This document shows, piece after piece, positions 10,522 through 20,839 of a stretch of 64,000 nucleotides of DNA. The DNA lies in the NCBI GenBank assembly GCA_002205965.3, contig NADL03000498.1:62001-126000 (forward strand), written 5' to 3'. Position 1 is the stretch's first letter; each line of letters starts with the position of its first letter. The notes beneath the pieces were generated by a model. That model made no database searches, had not been told where the DNA came from, and was given only the letters and a program-made list of their open reading frames with translations. The position numbers and the translations under genes are program-made. Origin of the DNA: Kappaphycus alvarezii (lineage: Eukaryota; Rhodophyta; Florideophyceae; Gigartinales; Solieriaceae).

Positions 10522-10714
10522 TTGGTCCACCAGACTTGGTGAACACTCAGGTGAGACCAGTAGTGAGTGTGAACAGATGTCATAATGAGCAGAGTGAAAC
10601 TGTTGTGGACATCACCGGAGCGAAATTCTTAGAGGACAGGAAAAAGTAGAGAATCTCCGAAGCCGAATCTAATGGAATCACGTCTAGTCATGATGAAAGC
10701 ATCCCTACTGATGG

Positions 10715-11035
10715 GCCTATACCAGTGGAGCCTTTGTTTGTACTTGAAGGTAGACTGAATGGAATAGCAGTCAAAGTACTAAAGAACGATTGATGCAATA
10801 CAAACATGGTTTCAGGCGAGTTACTGAAGCGAAATAGGAACTTGTTTGAGATTCGGCGTGGACGAGTAATTGTTTTCCATTCACAGAAGGGAGTTACTGA
10901 GGAAGTATCTGAGATCATGTCCAACGGAACTATTACGTTAGGCGAACGTACAGATACTTCTAGTTGGGCTGTGTCCCAAACCAGGTATGATGTTCTGTTG
11001 GGAATTCACGTGTCGACTATCGGAAACGGATTGTG
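10715..11035 (+). pseudogene. Aspartic protease, broken in the active site
   Basis: The frame reads GRLNGIAVKVLKND, a stop at 10791-10793, then CNTNMVSGELLKRNRNLFEI, and ends with SQTRYDVLLGIH. Ty3-type proteases have an acidic-Gly active-site word near this position. Here the codon expected to give Gly is TGA, one base from GGA. The RYDVLLG end is the normal C-terminal landmark. Confidence 0.65.
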
Positions 11036-11239
11036 ATAGTGAAACATGCTTCCATTCCAGTGATTGATCCAGATAACGAAAACCGTGTTGATGTGTCTAA
11101 TTTGGGAGTGAAGAAATTTACACGAATGCTGAGGCATGAGGGTGACTTCGAAGTATTTCAGTTACTTGAAGTTCACAGTATGAGAGGAGTGACAGATTCA
11201 AAGTTCGATGGAAGACTGAGCAGATTACTGGATAATTTT

Positions 11240-12372
11240 TAAGGGGTCTTTCAGGATGAATTGCCCAGAGGGCTTCCTCCGATTCGATCAGTTGATCATG
11301 AGATCAAAGTGGAGGAAGGAGCAAAGGCACCTCATCGACGTTTATTCCAGTTGTCCCATCCGAACTTAGGGCAGCAAAAGAGTACGTCCAGTCTCCTTTG
11401 AGGAAAGGGAAGATCAGGTCCAGTAAATCCTCATACGGAGCACCACTTTTCTTTGTGAGAGGAAAGGATGGAAAACTTAGAGGTGTTGTCGATTATCGCG
11501 CCTTGAATCGCATCAACAAAAAGAATAATGCTCCACTCCCTCGTTCTGATGAAATGTTCGATCGATTTGGAGAAGCGAGATTTTTCTCCAAGCTTGATCT
11601 GAAAACGGGATTCCATCAGATAAGGGTGAATCCAGAGGACATCGAAAAGACTGCGTTCAATACAAATTATGGGCAATTTGAATATCTTGTTATGCCAATG
11701 GGACTTTGTAGCGCTCCTCCTACGTTCCATACTTTGATGAACCAGATCTTCTATGATTGCATCGATGTCTTCTTGGTTGTCTATATGGATGATCTTCTCA
11801 CATTCAGTAAGAATGAGGAAGAACATTACGAACATCTGGAAATTGTATTAAAGAGACTTAAGGATCACAAGTTGTACATCTCTCCGAAGAAATGCTCTTT
11901 CTTTCAGACTGAGCTGGAGTTTTTGGGTTTAATAATCGGGAAGAACGGCATTCGTGTAAATCCTGAGAAGGTCGAAGTCTTACAAACTTGGCCGAAACCT
12001 GAATCTCTAACAGAGTTGAGAAGTTTCTTAGGTCTAATACAGTTTTTACGTAGGTTCATTCCGAAGTTCTCTGCAATTGTTGCACCTTTCACAGATCTGA
12101 AAAAGAAAGGTCGACGTATAGGGAAATGGGATCAACAGTGTGATGAAGCTTTACAGAAGCTAAAGGAAGCGATGACATTGGCTACAATCTTAGTCGCCCC
12201 TAATTGGAAAAAGACATTTCGTAGTCATGTAAATCCCTCACAGCTCGCTGTCGGTGGAACTCTAACACAGTTGGATGAGAATGGAAGGGATCTTTTAATT
12301 TCTTTCTATTCAAAGAAGCATTCCCAAATGAGTCGGACTACACTGCAAATGACAGAGAGCTTCTGGCTTTGA
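11240..12372 (+). pseudogene. pol: Ty3/gypsy reverse transcriptase and start of RNase H
   Basis: The sequence from 11240 reads FQDELPRGLPPIRSVDHEIK, the usual entry to a gypsy RT. After a frameshift near 11395 the frame is open to 12372. It contains GVVDYRALNRINKKN, FSKLDLKTGFHQIRV, FEYLVMPMGLCSAPPTF, the catalytic YMDD at 11782-11793, and LRSFLGLIQFLRRFI of the connection. RNase H starts near 12220 as VNPSQLAVGGTL, where the usual first Asp (D-x-S-x-x-A-x-G) is Asn. The open part is one of the longest intact stretches of the element. Confidence 0.9.
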
Positions 12373-12754
12373 TTAATTTTCTGGGAAGATTCAGATGCTA
12401 TCTTGAAGGTTCTGAATTTGAGATTTTCACAGACAACCAGGTGCTTAAGAGATTCTTCACAAACCGAAACTGATTCGGGAAGAAGTACGTTGGTTGGAAA
12501 CTCTCGGTAACTTCGGAATCTTTCCCATCGCACTGAAGCCTGGAAGAATTCACGTCCTAGGGGACGCATTATCCCGAGCTCCGCACGTGACGAGAGGAGA
12601 TCGTGACGTCTCAGTGAATGAAGTTGAAGTTCCCTACCTTGATGTTGATCAGATCATTTCACGGTATGATGGCGACCAGTTCTTTTGTCCAGTGGTAAAA
12701 GCCATGGAAGGAGAGTGGCCTGAGGAGGATACGGTTCAGAAGCAGAAACTTTAA
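12373..12754 (+). pseudogene. RNase H and connection to integrase, decayed
   Basis: Frames around 12373-12480 read NDRELLALINFLGRFRCYLEG and then FEIFTDNQVLKRFFT, typical of the Ty3 RNase H domain, including the TDN word. The following segment (12494-12754) reads GRIHVLGDALSRAPH, the standard end of the domain, and then a linker. Two frameshifts and one stop interrupt it. Confidence 0.75.
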
Positions 12755-12779
12755 AGAATTCTGCCGCTGTTCCGAAAAG

Positions 12780-13530
12780 ATGGTTCAAGGCTGTTTTACA
12801 ATGGAAAGTTGTGCGTACCAAGAAGGTCAGTTTCGGATATTTTGCAATTTTCTCACGACTCGAAAGTTGGTCGACATTTTAAATTTGCAAAGACGCTGTC
12901 CAGATAGGATAACTTCCATTGGAAACATAAGAGCAGGGATGTTCGAAAGTATTGAGAAGGATGCCTCACGTGTCAGCAGTATAGGGACTCTAATCAAAAA
13001 AAGTTGACTGATCCAATGTCACTGGAATTGCCTGACCGCAGATGGGGATAATTAGCTACAGATTTACTTGTGATGCTATGCCTGACGAGAAGCGGTTATG
13101 ATGCGATCACGACTTGGGTTGATCGACTTACTCGTCGAGTCTTTTTTCTGAAATCTAAAACATCAGATACTGTTAATGACACGGCTCGAGACTTCTTCGC
13201 GAATATCTAAAAGAACCACGGGTTGCCGGATGATGTGACTTCAGCTACGGACGGCAAGTTCATTTCAAAGTTTTGGAAGACACTGATGAATCTTTGTGGG
13301 GTGAAATTAGGAATGTCTACAAGTAGACACCCACAAACAGATGGAGCTTCCGAGATAATCAATAAGATGATCGAGAACTATCTCCGTTGCTATTGCTCGT
13401 ATCATCAGGATGACTGGGATGAATTGCTTCCTTCTGCAGAATTTGCATACAACTCGGCTGTGAGCGATGATCTGGGTATGTCACCATTTGAGCTGGACAT
13501 GGGATAGACACCTCAATCGCCATTGGACTT
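12780..13530 (+). pseudogene. Ty3/gypsy integrase
   Basis: The zinc-binding domain is seen as HDSKVGRH, FHWKHKS and CLTCQQ in one frame with stops. The core follows with ATDLLV (first Asp), TSATDGKFISKFW (second Asp region, where SDRD is usual) and HPQTDGASEIINKMIENYLR (Glu, where E-R-x-N is usual). It ends with AEFAYNSAVSDDLGMSPFEL. Order and spacing are normal for the DDE retroviral-type integrase. Stops lie near 12897, 12965 and 13208. Confidence 0.85.
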
Positions 13531-13949
13531 CTTTGGCTGGCAGCAGCATTCCTCTTCAGAGTTTGGACGACTTCCGTGCCAAGCTAAAGGATTCTCTTCA
13601 GGATGCCCAATTTGCCTACAAAGTGGCAAAAGCTCGGCAAGCTGAATATGCTTCAACGCGATAGAAGGTTCCAGATTATAAAGTCGGTTCAAAGCTATGG
13701 ATCAATCGTTCGTTGTTTACGGATGTTTATTCTAGGTCCCAGAATTCTAAAAAGCTTGGTGCGCGCATATATGGACCATTTGTAGATAAGGAGATAATTG
13801 GTAAGAATGCTGTTCGACTGGATCTCCCTGCTCATTTTAGAATCCATCCAGTCATTCATATCATTCACACCGCACCACATTTTTAGCAGCCCGATGCCAT
13901 TGCTTTACCCATTTCTCCTGTACCTGCACCACTTGAACTGCTTGGTTGA

Positions 13950-14160
13950 CCAGACACGGGAAGTTGAGGTTATCTTGGATCACAAAAAGGTTGGACGCGG
14001 TTAAAAGTTCTTGTTTTTGATGCGTGGAGTGCCACGTCATGAGGCGGAGTGGCAACCAACGAAGGACTTTGTTGATTTTACGGAAGATGGATCTGCTGTA
14101 GTAAAGGACGCTTTCCAAGAGCATATTCGGAAACATAATATACTACCGCAGTATCATTGA
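13950..14160 (+). pseudogene. Integrase C-terminal chromodomain
   Basis: One frame reads REVEVILDHKKVGRG, a TAA stop, then KFLFLMRGVPRHEAEWQP and ends at TGA 14158-14160. ILDH...RG..KFL...G.P..EAEWQP is the chromodomain signature that defines chromoviruses. The Trp usually found in the KWKG-like position (an aromatic-cage residue) is Met. The second element (62315-62420) has the same Met, so the change is old in this family. Confidence 0.75.
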
Positions 14161-14179
14161 CGGGGACGTCAATAGCCCA

Positions 14180-14192
14180 GGGGATGGAATAG
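14180..14192 (+). other. Polypurine tract
   Basis: GGGGATGGAATAG lies directly before the 3' LTR, where second-strand synthesis is primed. The second element has the related GGGGACCTAAATAG at 62502-62515. Confidence 0.55.
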
Positions 14193-14668
14193 TGTAACAA
14201 TGTCTCTGTTACACCACTGTTTAATAGAGACTTGTTCGCTGTCGCTATTGCAATTCTCTATTACACATTGGTGCAACAGAGAAAGTGAATCACTCTTGGA
14301 AGAATCTAGAAGCTGTATATAACCGAGTAGTGGTTTTATTGCTGAGTATTTATTTTCTCTACAGTATTTTTATTTGACGTGGAGACCCACTTCATCGCCT
14401 TGTTTATGTTCTAGATAGTACTATTATTTAGTTATAGCTCTACTTTCTAGTTACAGCTCTACATTCTAGTGTTTTCTGCTCAGCTGGCACAACTCTGAGA
14501 GTTGTTTAGAAGTGCTGCCGTACTGTCTATAAAAAGGGGGGCTCATCTGGATTCTCGTGGGAATCCAGGTACACTCCATACACCCTTTGCCCCCAACTTT
14601 CTGAAACCCACTACCATCGTCTCTACTATTCCTTTAGCAGTGCCCCGGCTTCCTCCCTCTCTGTTTCA
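14193..14668 (+). repeat. 3' LTR of chromovirus
   Basis: It starts TGTAACAATG and ends CTGTTTCA. The inverted repeat arms are 14203-14230 and 14255-14282 and the spacer 14231-14254 is inverted relative to the 5' LTR. The TATA box is at 14528 and the hairpin at 14547-14568. Around 14431-14477 the word AGTTAYAGCTCTAC appears twice, but once in the 5' LTR. Confidence 0.85.
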
Positions 14669-16010
14669 GTGCTCCTCAATTATCAAGAAAATATTGGGAT
14701 TGAACTATAGCTCACGAACGATTCGACAGTATCTGAATGCCCCACCTTTTTGCAACCTCACCAGCGATGAAAATTGAGCACAAAAGGTGCAGAATAAAGG
14801 GAGATTTAGACAGAAAGCATTGGAAATTGCTCATGCGGTGTTCTTATACCTGGTTAGATGAAAAATGCAATCTAAATGGCTCAGATGGTTCAGCTATGCG
14901 TTGGCAAGAATACCGAGAGTCTAACTGAATCTGTAAAAGACGTTTCACTGGTTGCGGAGGTAATGGTTTGGGCAGCATTTTACGGAACAATACAAAGCAA
15001 TCTGGTAATTTTGGATGGGTTGGAGACTACTAAGTGTTGATGAGAGATTAACAAGGAGCATACGTTTAATTATTGGAGATGATGTGCCAGTTTGTTGGTC
15101 TTCTACGCTGATCGGTACTACAGCCCGTCGCGCAACATTTTTGATAAATGACTTCTATATGAATCTATTGCAGTACAATTTTGTACCGGGTTATGCAACG
15201 AAAGTGGGTTGACCATTTGATAGTTGCAACATCTCTACTTTATTAGTGTGGTACTGGCCACTGGTACACGTGGAGTGTCCAGTGTAAGTGGTGGCTGAAT
15301 GTACAGTGTCCAAAGGCCACCTGACGGTGCATCCTAATCTATTTTTGGCTACAGGTCTGGGTACAGCCAATCAGAGGCCAGTGCATGCTAACCCTTTTAG
15401 ATTTAATCCCTTTATTAGTTTTTACGTTACTAGGCTGGGTGTAACTCTAGTATTTAGTGTACCCTAGCTAGCTAACCCTCCTACTTGTAAACTAACAATC
15501 AACCGACCTGGCACTAAGGTTTTCTCGTCTCTTTCTCGAGGCTGGGCGCATTGTAGCAGGCAACTGCCTCGTCGCGTTGTTCACCAACTTCTAACTTGGG
15601 GACTCCCGCCTGCAAATGCAGACTCCTTTATTGGCCTTATATTCTTCCCTTAGCTCTACTAAACTACTTCTCTTTACTTTTGGTTTTTTTGCGCTCCAAG
15701 AAAGCGGTTACGAACGCCGGGTGGAATCCGGAGGCAAGTTAACTGCGTAAGCGGATATCCCAGCTATGAAATTGTATCACATCTGTGCATCTTGTCAACT
15801 AATCTGCTTACTCTCAAGACTTGAATCCTATCGATAACCTGTGAGGGCACATAATTGCTATTTTTATGATATCTAGAAGCAGTTTGATAATGAGGGAATC
15901 ATTGAAGGAGACCCTGCTACAGAATTTGAGTCACATTGGCAGTAGTGTCCGCCAAAAGACGGTTTATTCTGTTCCCAAAAGGTGTATATTTGTGATTTGT
16001 ATGACATAAG
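14669..16010 (+). pseudogene. Tc1/mariner-like transposase, C-terminal part
   Basis: From 14675 the frame reads IIKKILGLNYSSRTIRQYLN (helix-turn-helix end). Then come LDEKCNLNGSDGSAMRWQEY (first catalytic Asp region; WTDE-x-K-x-x-L-x-GSDG in relatives), VMVWAAFYGTIQSNLVILDG near 14960, and QYNFVPGYATK near 15170, where relatives have QDNAPxH. After an insertion, SAYSQDLNPIDNL is read near 15810, where relatives have SPDLNPIENLW. The second Asp is Tyr and the final Glu is Asp. SVPKRCIFVI near 15965 fits the C-terminus. There are many stops and shifts. Confidence 0.75.
15215..15775. other. ~550-bp insertion inside the transposase
   Basis: Conserved transposase blocks end near 15200 and resume near 15790, where relatives need only about 30 residues between them. 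The intervening sequence has no coding resemblance and no convincing terminal repeats that I can see. A TG near 15247 and a CA near 15770 would suit a solo LTR, but no target duplication is visible. Confidence 0.4.
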
Positions 16011-16221
16011 AGACCACAAAGAATTGATTTGATTTATAATGACAGTTTTTGTGTCCATACTAAAAAGTTATACATTTTTGTCCATATTCAGAAATTGACT
16101 TGTTGATATCCTAATGTTGGTTTTTTAGAACTAATTTTCTCCGTCGTGTTCAGAATTGAACACAACATAAATAGGATCCATAAGTTCTATACTTTCGTCC
16201 CTATTTTGGCGAGAAAATGCA

Positions 16222-16256
16222 AAGTCCTGAAAAACTCATAACTTTGTCCACCACTG
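16222..16256 (-). repeat. Right TIR of the Tc1/mariner element
   Basis: Read inward on the minus strand this is CAGTGGTGGACAAAGTTATG then AGTTTTTCAGG, a typical Tc1-like terminus that starts CAGTGG. It lies about 250 bp past the transposase end. A clear left partner is not found. A degraded candidate, CACTGGTTGG, lies near 8036, and the expected TA duplications are not preserved. Confidence 0.45.
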
Positions 16257-16259
16257 TGC

Positions 16260-17290
16260 AATAGCTGCCGTCCACTGTATGGTAGCTATTCTATAGCTAT
16301 TCAACAGCCGATGCAACTCAGTCCTCAGTTATAGATCTGGGAAGTAGAGAGAGGAGAGAACTTTAAATCGCTGTTCGCAATTCTGATCTCTAGATACCCG
16401 TAGTAGACAATCATAGGAACAATTCCAAAAATGGTGAGTTTCACTCCACCGATAAAAAGAAGTATTTTACGTAGTCTTACTCTTTTAAAAAATGCATGCG
16501 ACCAAGCCGATTGCAAATGTGATAGATAAATAAACTGTAGATTACACAATCAACGAGAAGTTGGCTGCAAGACTACATTCTGATGAAAGACAATCTGGTG
16601 TACTTGATCAGCTTAAGTTTGGAACAAAAATTATGACTTGTACATCTGTGGCGTAACTTGTAATAGTAACGTCACGTGGATTACTCCAAGGCCTCGATAT
16701 GTTACCCAACTTGCATTCATACTTTTGACCATCGATCTTTTCGATAAAAGTTTGTTTTTGATAGAATATTTTAAAATTTTTCCAAAAAAATAGATTGCGT
16801 TTCAACTGCACAGCAGGATTTAGTGTTTTAGTCTAATTAGTAGTTAGTTTTCTGTAATTTGGTACTGGAATGCACAGGACTTTTAGGGTCAGTGGAATTG
16901 CCACGATGGGCCCCGGGCGGACTTTTTTGGAATTTAAATGTCAATTTCTCGCGGTACCCGACAAGGGAAATGGTAAGAACCCTTCCGATCTGTAGTACCA
17001 CCCTACTCTTATCGAATTCTCCCCTATCCTTGTCATTATCGTTACTCGACCTGGTAACAGCTACCTTTGGTTTCTATCGTACCTTCACCTTTTACACGTA
17101 CCTTCCTCAATCTTGGTTCTTTAATCTCGCCCCGAGAGTGAATCAACATCATCCTTGCGCTTCCGTTTTGTTTACACTCGGTGTTCCTTCGAATGTAGTA
17201 GCTTCCGACAAATCGTTTTACCGATTTATTGAGGTCTTCGCGGTAACAATCGGAGACGTCTGCGAAGTAAAACGTTTGAAACATAACTTT
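16260..17290. other. Intergenic, no gene recognised
   Basis: A 150-codon plus-strand frame (16859-17311) exists, but its product has no recognisable domain. It overlaps the end of a minus-strand copia element. It may include the 3' LTR of that element, which I could not delimit. Confidence 0.35.
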
Positions 17291-17291
17291 T

Positions 17292-17486
17292 TTATACCTC
17301 AATCAGGTTGAAGTGAAGAATAACTTTGAGGTAGATTAAGATCCTTTTAACTCTTTTAGAGTGAATAGATATTGGATTGGCGACACGAGGGTTTAGTATA
17401 CTGAAAAGTTTAAATACGTCTGGCCTTTTGCAGGTACTTAGGTATAGAAGTTGTCCGAAAGCTTCTCGATATCGAACAGCTTTCAT
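17292..17486 (-). pseudogene. Copia RT C-terminal fragment
   Basis: The open fragment reads YREAFGQLLYLSTCKRPDVF and then HSKRVKRILIYLK. Copia polymerases have Y-R-x-x-x-G-x-L-x-Y-L and later A-x-K-R-x-L-R-Y-L-K at this point. It marks the downstream end of the minus-strand element. RNase H beyond it could not be read with confidence. Confidence 0.65.
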
Positions 17487-18854
17487 TTCAAAAGCTTCTT
17501 GATGTGTAAGTGGAAAGTCTTCGTCATTTCTTCGTATTTACCTGGCTACAAAGGAGTTGGGGCAGCGTTTCAGTCTACTATACCATGATAGTTCAGGATC
17601 TTACTTGTGAGATTCAATTGTAAAAGTTTTATTTTGTCTTCTTCTCGATTGATTTTCACTCCGAAAAATGCTTCGCTTTTCTGACATCTTGCGCTTTAAA
17701 GAAATTATCAATTTCTTCTTCACTGGGTGTAGAAAAGGTTTTGTCCTTCCATACTAGTAGAATATCTTCGACATTAATTATAAGTAGAGCTCTTGATTGT
17801 CCTTGCTTGATTTAAAAAGCACAGTAACAATGAGGAAATGGATGGAATCATTACTTGGAGAGAGATTTCTTGAGAAGAAAGTACCTTATTCTTGATGCTT
17901 GTTTGAATCTATAAATGCTCTACAGTAGTTTGAAGGCGTATTTATCCTCTCCTGCTTCTTCACATCCTTCAGGTTGTTCCATGTAGATCTCATGATCAGT
18001 TTTCTCATATAATAATCCCTCTTTCATGTCAAGTTGATAGAAGTGTTTCAATTAATGGGGAGTTAGTTCCAGCGCAAGTCTTAAAGTTGGGAATCCGATG
18101 ACTGATGCGAACGTTTCACCGTACTGTCCTATTATTCATAGATATTTCCGGGCAAGAAGCGTTACGTTGTACTGACCAAATTATCCGTAGGCCTTTCTTT
18201 TCAAAGGTATAACGCTTCTTTTAGATGGGATAGGAACAAGTTCTCAGCTTTGCTTCTCTTCGAATTCACTCAATTCCTTCCGAATGGAGATTATCCTTTC
18301 CTCCTTACGCTTTGATTGTAATGATTTTTTCATGAGAGGTTCATCAGAACTGCTACACTTTGCGATAAGATTAAATAAGCTTGGTCTTTTTATCGGTGCA
18401 TACAGATGTTCTTGCAGATTTGAGGTTGTTTGGTTTTTGGAAAATTGGATTTCATTATGTTCAAGATGATCATATTTTAGGTCGAATGTACTGTTATTTC
18501 TCTAAGTTTCACTTTCTTCGTCTGAGAAAGGATCATAATCAGACTCTAGACTTTTCATATCAATGTATTGGATATATGCATTATCGTTTTCTTTCAATTA
18601 CTATTTTATGCCTTTCTCTTTAAGAAGATCCTTATTTAAGCTCTTGTTTTCTGGATATCTTGGGAATTTTGTTCCATAAATCTTTTCATGAAGGACGTAA
18701 CGGGTAGATTAATGTTGAAACTTGAAAATTCTCGAAATGAAACGAATAGAGGTACCCGTGTATAACATCTCTTTCGATACTTTGTCTGACTTGTTTCGTA
18801 GGTCTTTTGGTATTGTCAATTGAGCGAGACAGCCAAATATTTTCAGGACGTATA

Positions 18855-19330
18855 TCAATTATGAGGAGAATTGTCTGTTCTTGATGAGTTTCTGACCATG
18901 TTCTGAATGTACAAAACATTATTTAGTTCTTCATCCCAGAAAAGAGTATTGATTTTTGCATGTATAAGAACTGTACTTACTTTCCCCATTAGCATGGGAT
19001 TCATGTTTTCAGCAACTCCAATTGACTGAGGGTTGAAAGTTGCGGTTAATGTCTGGATTATTTCCTTGTTTTCACAGAACTTTTCCATGAGATCGTTCTT
19101 ATACTCTCCACTACCATAAGAGTGAATTCTTCTTATTTACTTCTGAAATTGCTTCTCAAATCTTTCATTGAATATCTTGAAGTATTGTAAGACTTCTTCT
19201 CCTGATTTCCCTTTTAAACAGCCAATTGACACACATTTGAATTTGTCATCGATAAAGGTAACTAAATACTTCTTCTACTATGCCCAACGTTCTTTATTTA
19301 TCAGACCAAATATGTCAACGTAGATGACTT
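18855..19330 (-). pseudogene. Copia integrase fragment
   Basis: Upstream on the minus strand, VDIFGLI corresponds to the usual H-T/S-D-V-x-G-P block with the first Asp. VTFIDDKFKCVS follows. Downstream, TATFNPQSIGVAENMNPMLMG corresponds in relatives to the PYxPQxNGVAERxNR block with the catalytic Glu. LIHAKINTLFWDEELNNVLYI completes the domain. Stops and shifts are frequent. Confidence 0.65.
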
Positions 19331-20432
19331 CTCCGATCTCTCCTTCGTCGGAAATTAACTTTTATTTGAATGGAGATCGGTATTACTTCCATTTTCACGC
19401 ATGGGACTCGGTCAAATGTTTCCGACCCTTGCTTTATATCGATTCATTGTATAATTTCTTTCTGTCATTTTTTGCATTGTCTCGCTGTCTGCACAGGTAA
19501 GTATTTAGTGCCAGAGTTTGATTAATTTTAGTAGCTTTTGTCTCATTAAATTGATCTTCTTTATTTTTTTTGACTAATACTTCAATATGTTCTTCGTAGA
19601 GCTCGTCTTTTCTCTTGACTTCAGTTCCGAGAGTGGTCCTAGAGTTTACAGAAAAAAATTCGCACATAATTTTTTCGAAGTGAATATAAGCCTTTCTAAT
19701 CGAGATAAGTCATTAAAAGAAGGTTCAGTTCCACTTATTCAACTAATTGGACGTTTACAAGTCTGACCCATGTCCCTCTCAAACTTTTACTGCGGTTTTC
19801 CTAATATAAGATGATATAAAGTTCTCCAACTAAGTTACTTGAGACATTTCTATTGTCCCCGAGGACGACTGAGTATTCAGTTGTCCGTCTTATTTCTTTG
19901 AATATTTTTCGGTTGGAACGCATGTGATGTATTGGTCCTGTGTCAAAAAGGAGCTTATCTTGTTCCGTTCGTCCGAATGGTTGATAGTGATGATAATTCT
20001 AGCCATATGTAACATTGATTCGTTCTTCATAGGTTCAGCAGGTGGTCCTCGAAATAATTTTTTGTTTGTAAGTGGACGTATGTAGTCCACATATTCTTCA
20101 GATGGGAATTTTTTTCATCCACTCAATCATGGTTCTGGTCGGTGACTAACTTTGATTTATTGCCATGGTTGTATTTATTTTCTTCGTCGGTGTTAAAAAT
20201 TTACGGGACCCTGGCATACACTTGAATAATGTTTGGATCAGTCTTATTGAGGTCTCTCTTAGATCCACATTATTTCTGATCTGCGCTATACTTGATTGTA
20301 ATTGCAATTATTAGCTTTCCTTTGCTCCTTTGTTAGTAACCTTATTTTTATTGTTTTAATAATTGGATCCGTTTAGTTTATTATAACATTCGTCGGTTGA
20401 GTGACTTTTCTGATGACAATATCCAAATTTAT

Positions 20433-20726
20433 TCATGAACTTCTTCGATTTGACTGCTGCTCTGGTTGATGTATAGATAAAATTCTCGTTCTTATCGCAC
20501 TTACATAGTTGTATCGTTTGCTAATATTCATCAACCGGTCTTGTAGTGAATGCCCCCAGGATATTTTATCTTCGTCCATTGTTCGTATTGCTGCTACAAA
20601 AGCTTCATAAACACTGTAATTTTTGATAAATAATATCAGTGTAACCATTTTTATAAGTTCATTCAGAGTCTGACCGACATTATTCAGCTTGGTAAAAGTT
20701 GTTTCGAGTTTGACGATATGATCCAT
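20433..20726 (-). pseudogene. Copia gag fragment
   Basis: The 97-codon frame reads MDHIVKLETTFTKLNNVGQT followed by a segment ending LFIKNYSVYEAFVAAIRTMD. This matches the helical UBN2/copia-type gag pattern (dH-x-x-k-l-e...l-x-x-l-g, then s-Y-e-x-f-v-x-a). It is a fragment only; the zinc knuckle is not seen. Confidence 0.6.
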
Positions 20727-20839
20727 CAGCGACTTTTCCTTCGACTTACTCTTCCCAAGTATTTCCTTAAAATGGTGGGAAAGTTCTTCAAGCCAATTGG
20801 AAGAGCTATATTAGGAACATTCATGAAAGAAAGTGTTTA

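Larger units (their letters stand above)
8351..14668 (+). mobile_element. Ty3/gypsy chromovirus, full length but decayed
   Basis: The element has both LTRs (8351-8858 and 14193-14668), a primer binding site, gag, protease, reverse transcriptase, RNase H, integrase and a C-terminal chromodomain in the Ty3/gypsy order. The purine-rich tract GGGGATGGAATAG (14180-14192) precedes the 3' LTR. The reading frame shifts many times and has several stops, so it cannot encode a working polyprotein. It sits inside a Tc1/mariner transposase gene. A second member of the family is represented by 60960-62983. Confidence 0.9.
17292..20830 (-). mobile_element. Ty1/copia element, heavily decayed
   Basis: Read on the minus strand from 20830 down, the order is gag, protease, integrase and RT, as in copia. 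Gag is seen at 20726-20433 (DHIVKLETTFTKLNNVGQTL, VYEAFVAAIRTMDED). Protease is seen near 19965-19900 (LLFDTGPIHHM). Integrase gives VDIFGLINKERWA and VTFIDDKFKCVSIG near 19320-19200, and ATFNPQSIGVAENMN near 19050. The RT end gives YREAFGQLLYLSTCKRPDVF near 17460. Frames break every 100-300 bp. LTRs were not identified. Confidence 0.75.

Noticed and set aside
16859..17311. 150-codon plus-strand frame
   Set aside because: It overlaps the downstream end of a minus-strand copia element. The Ser/Leu-rich product shows no domain.
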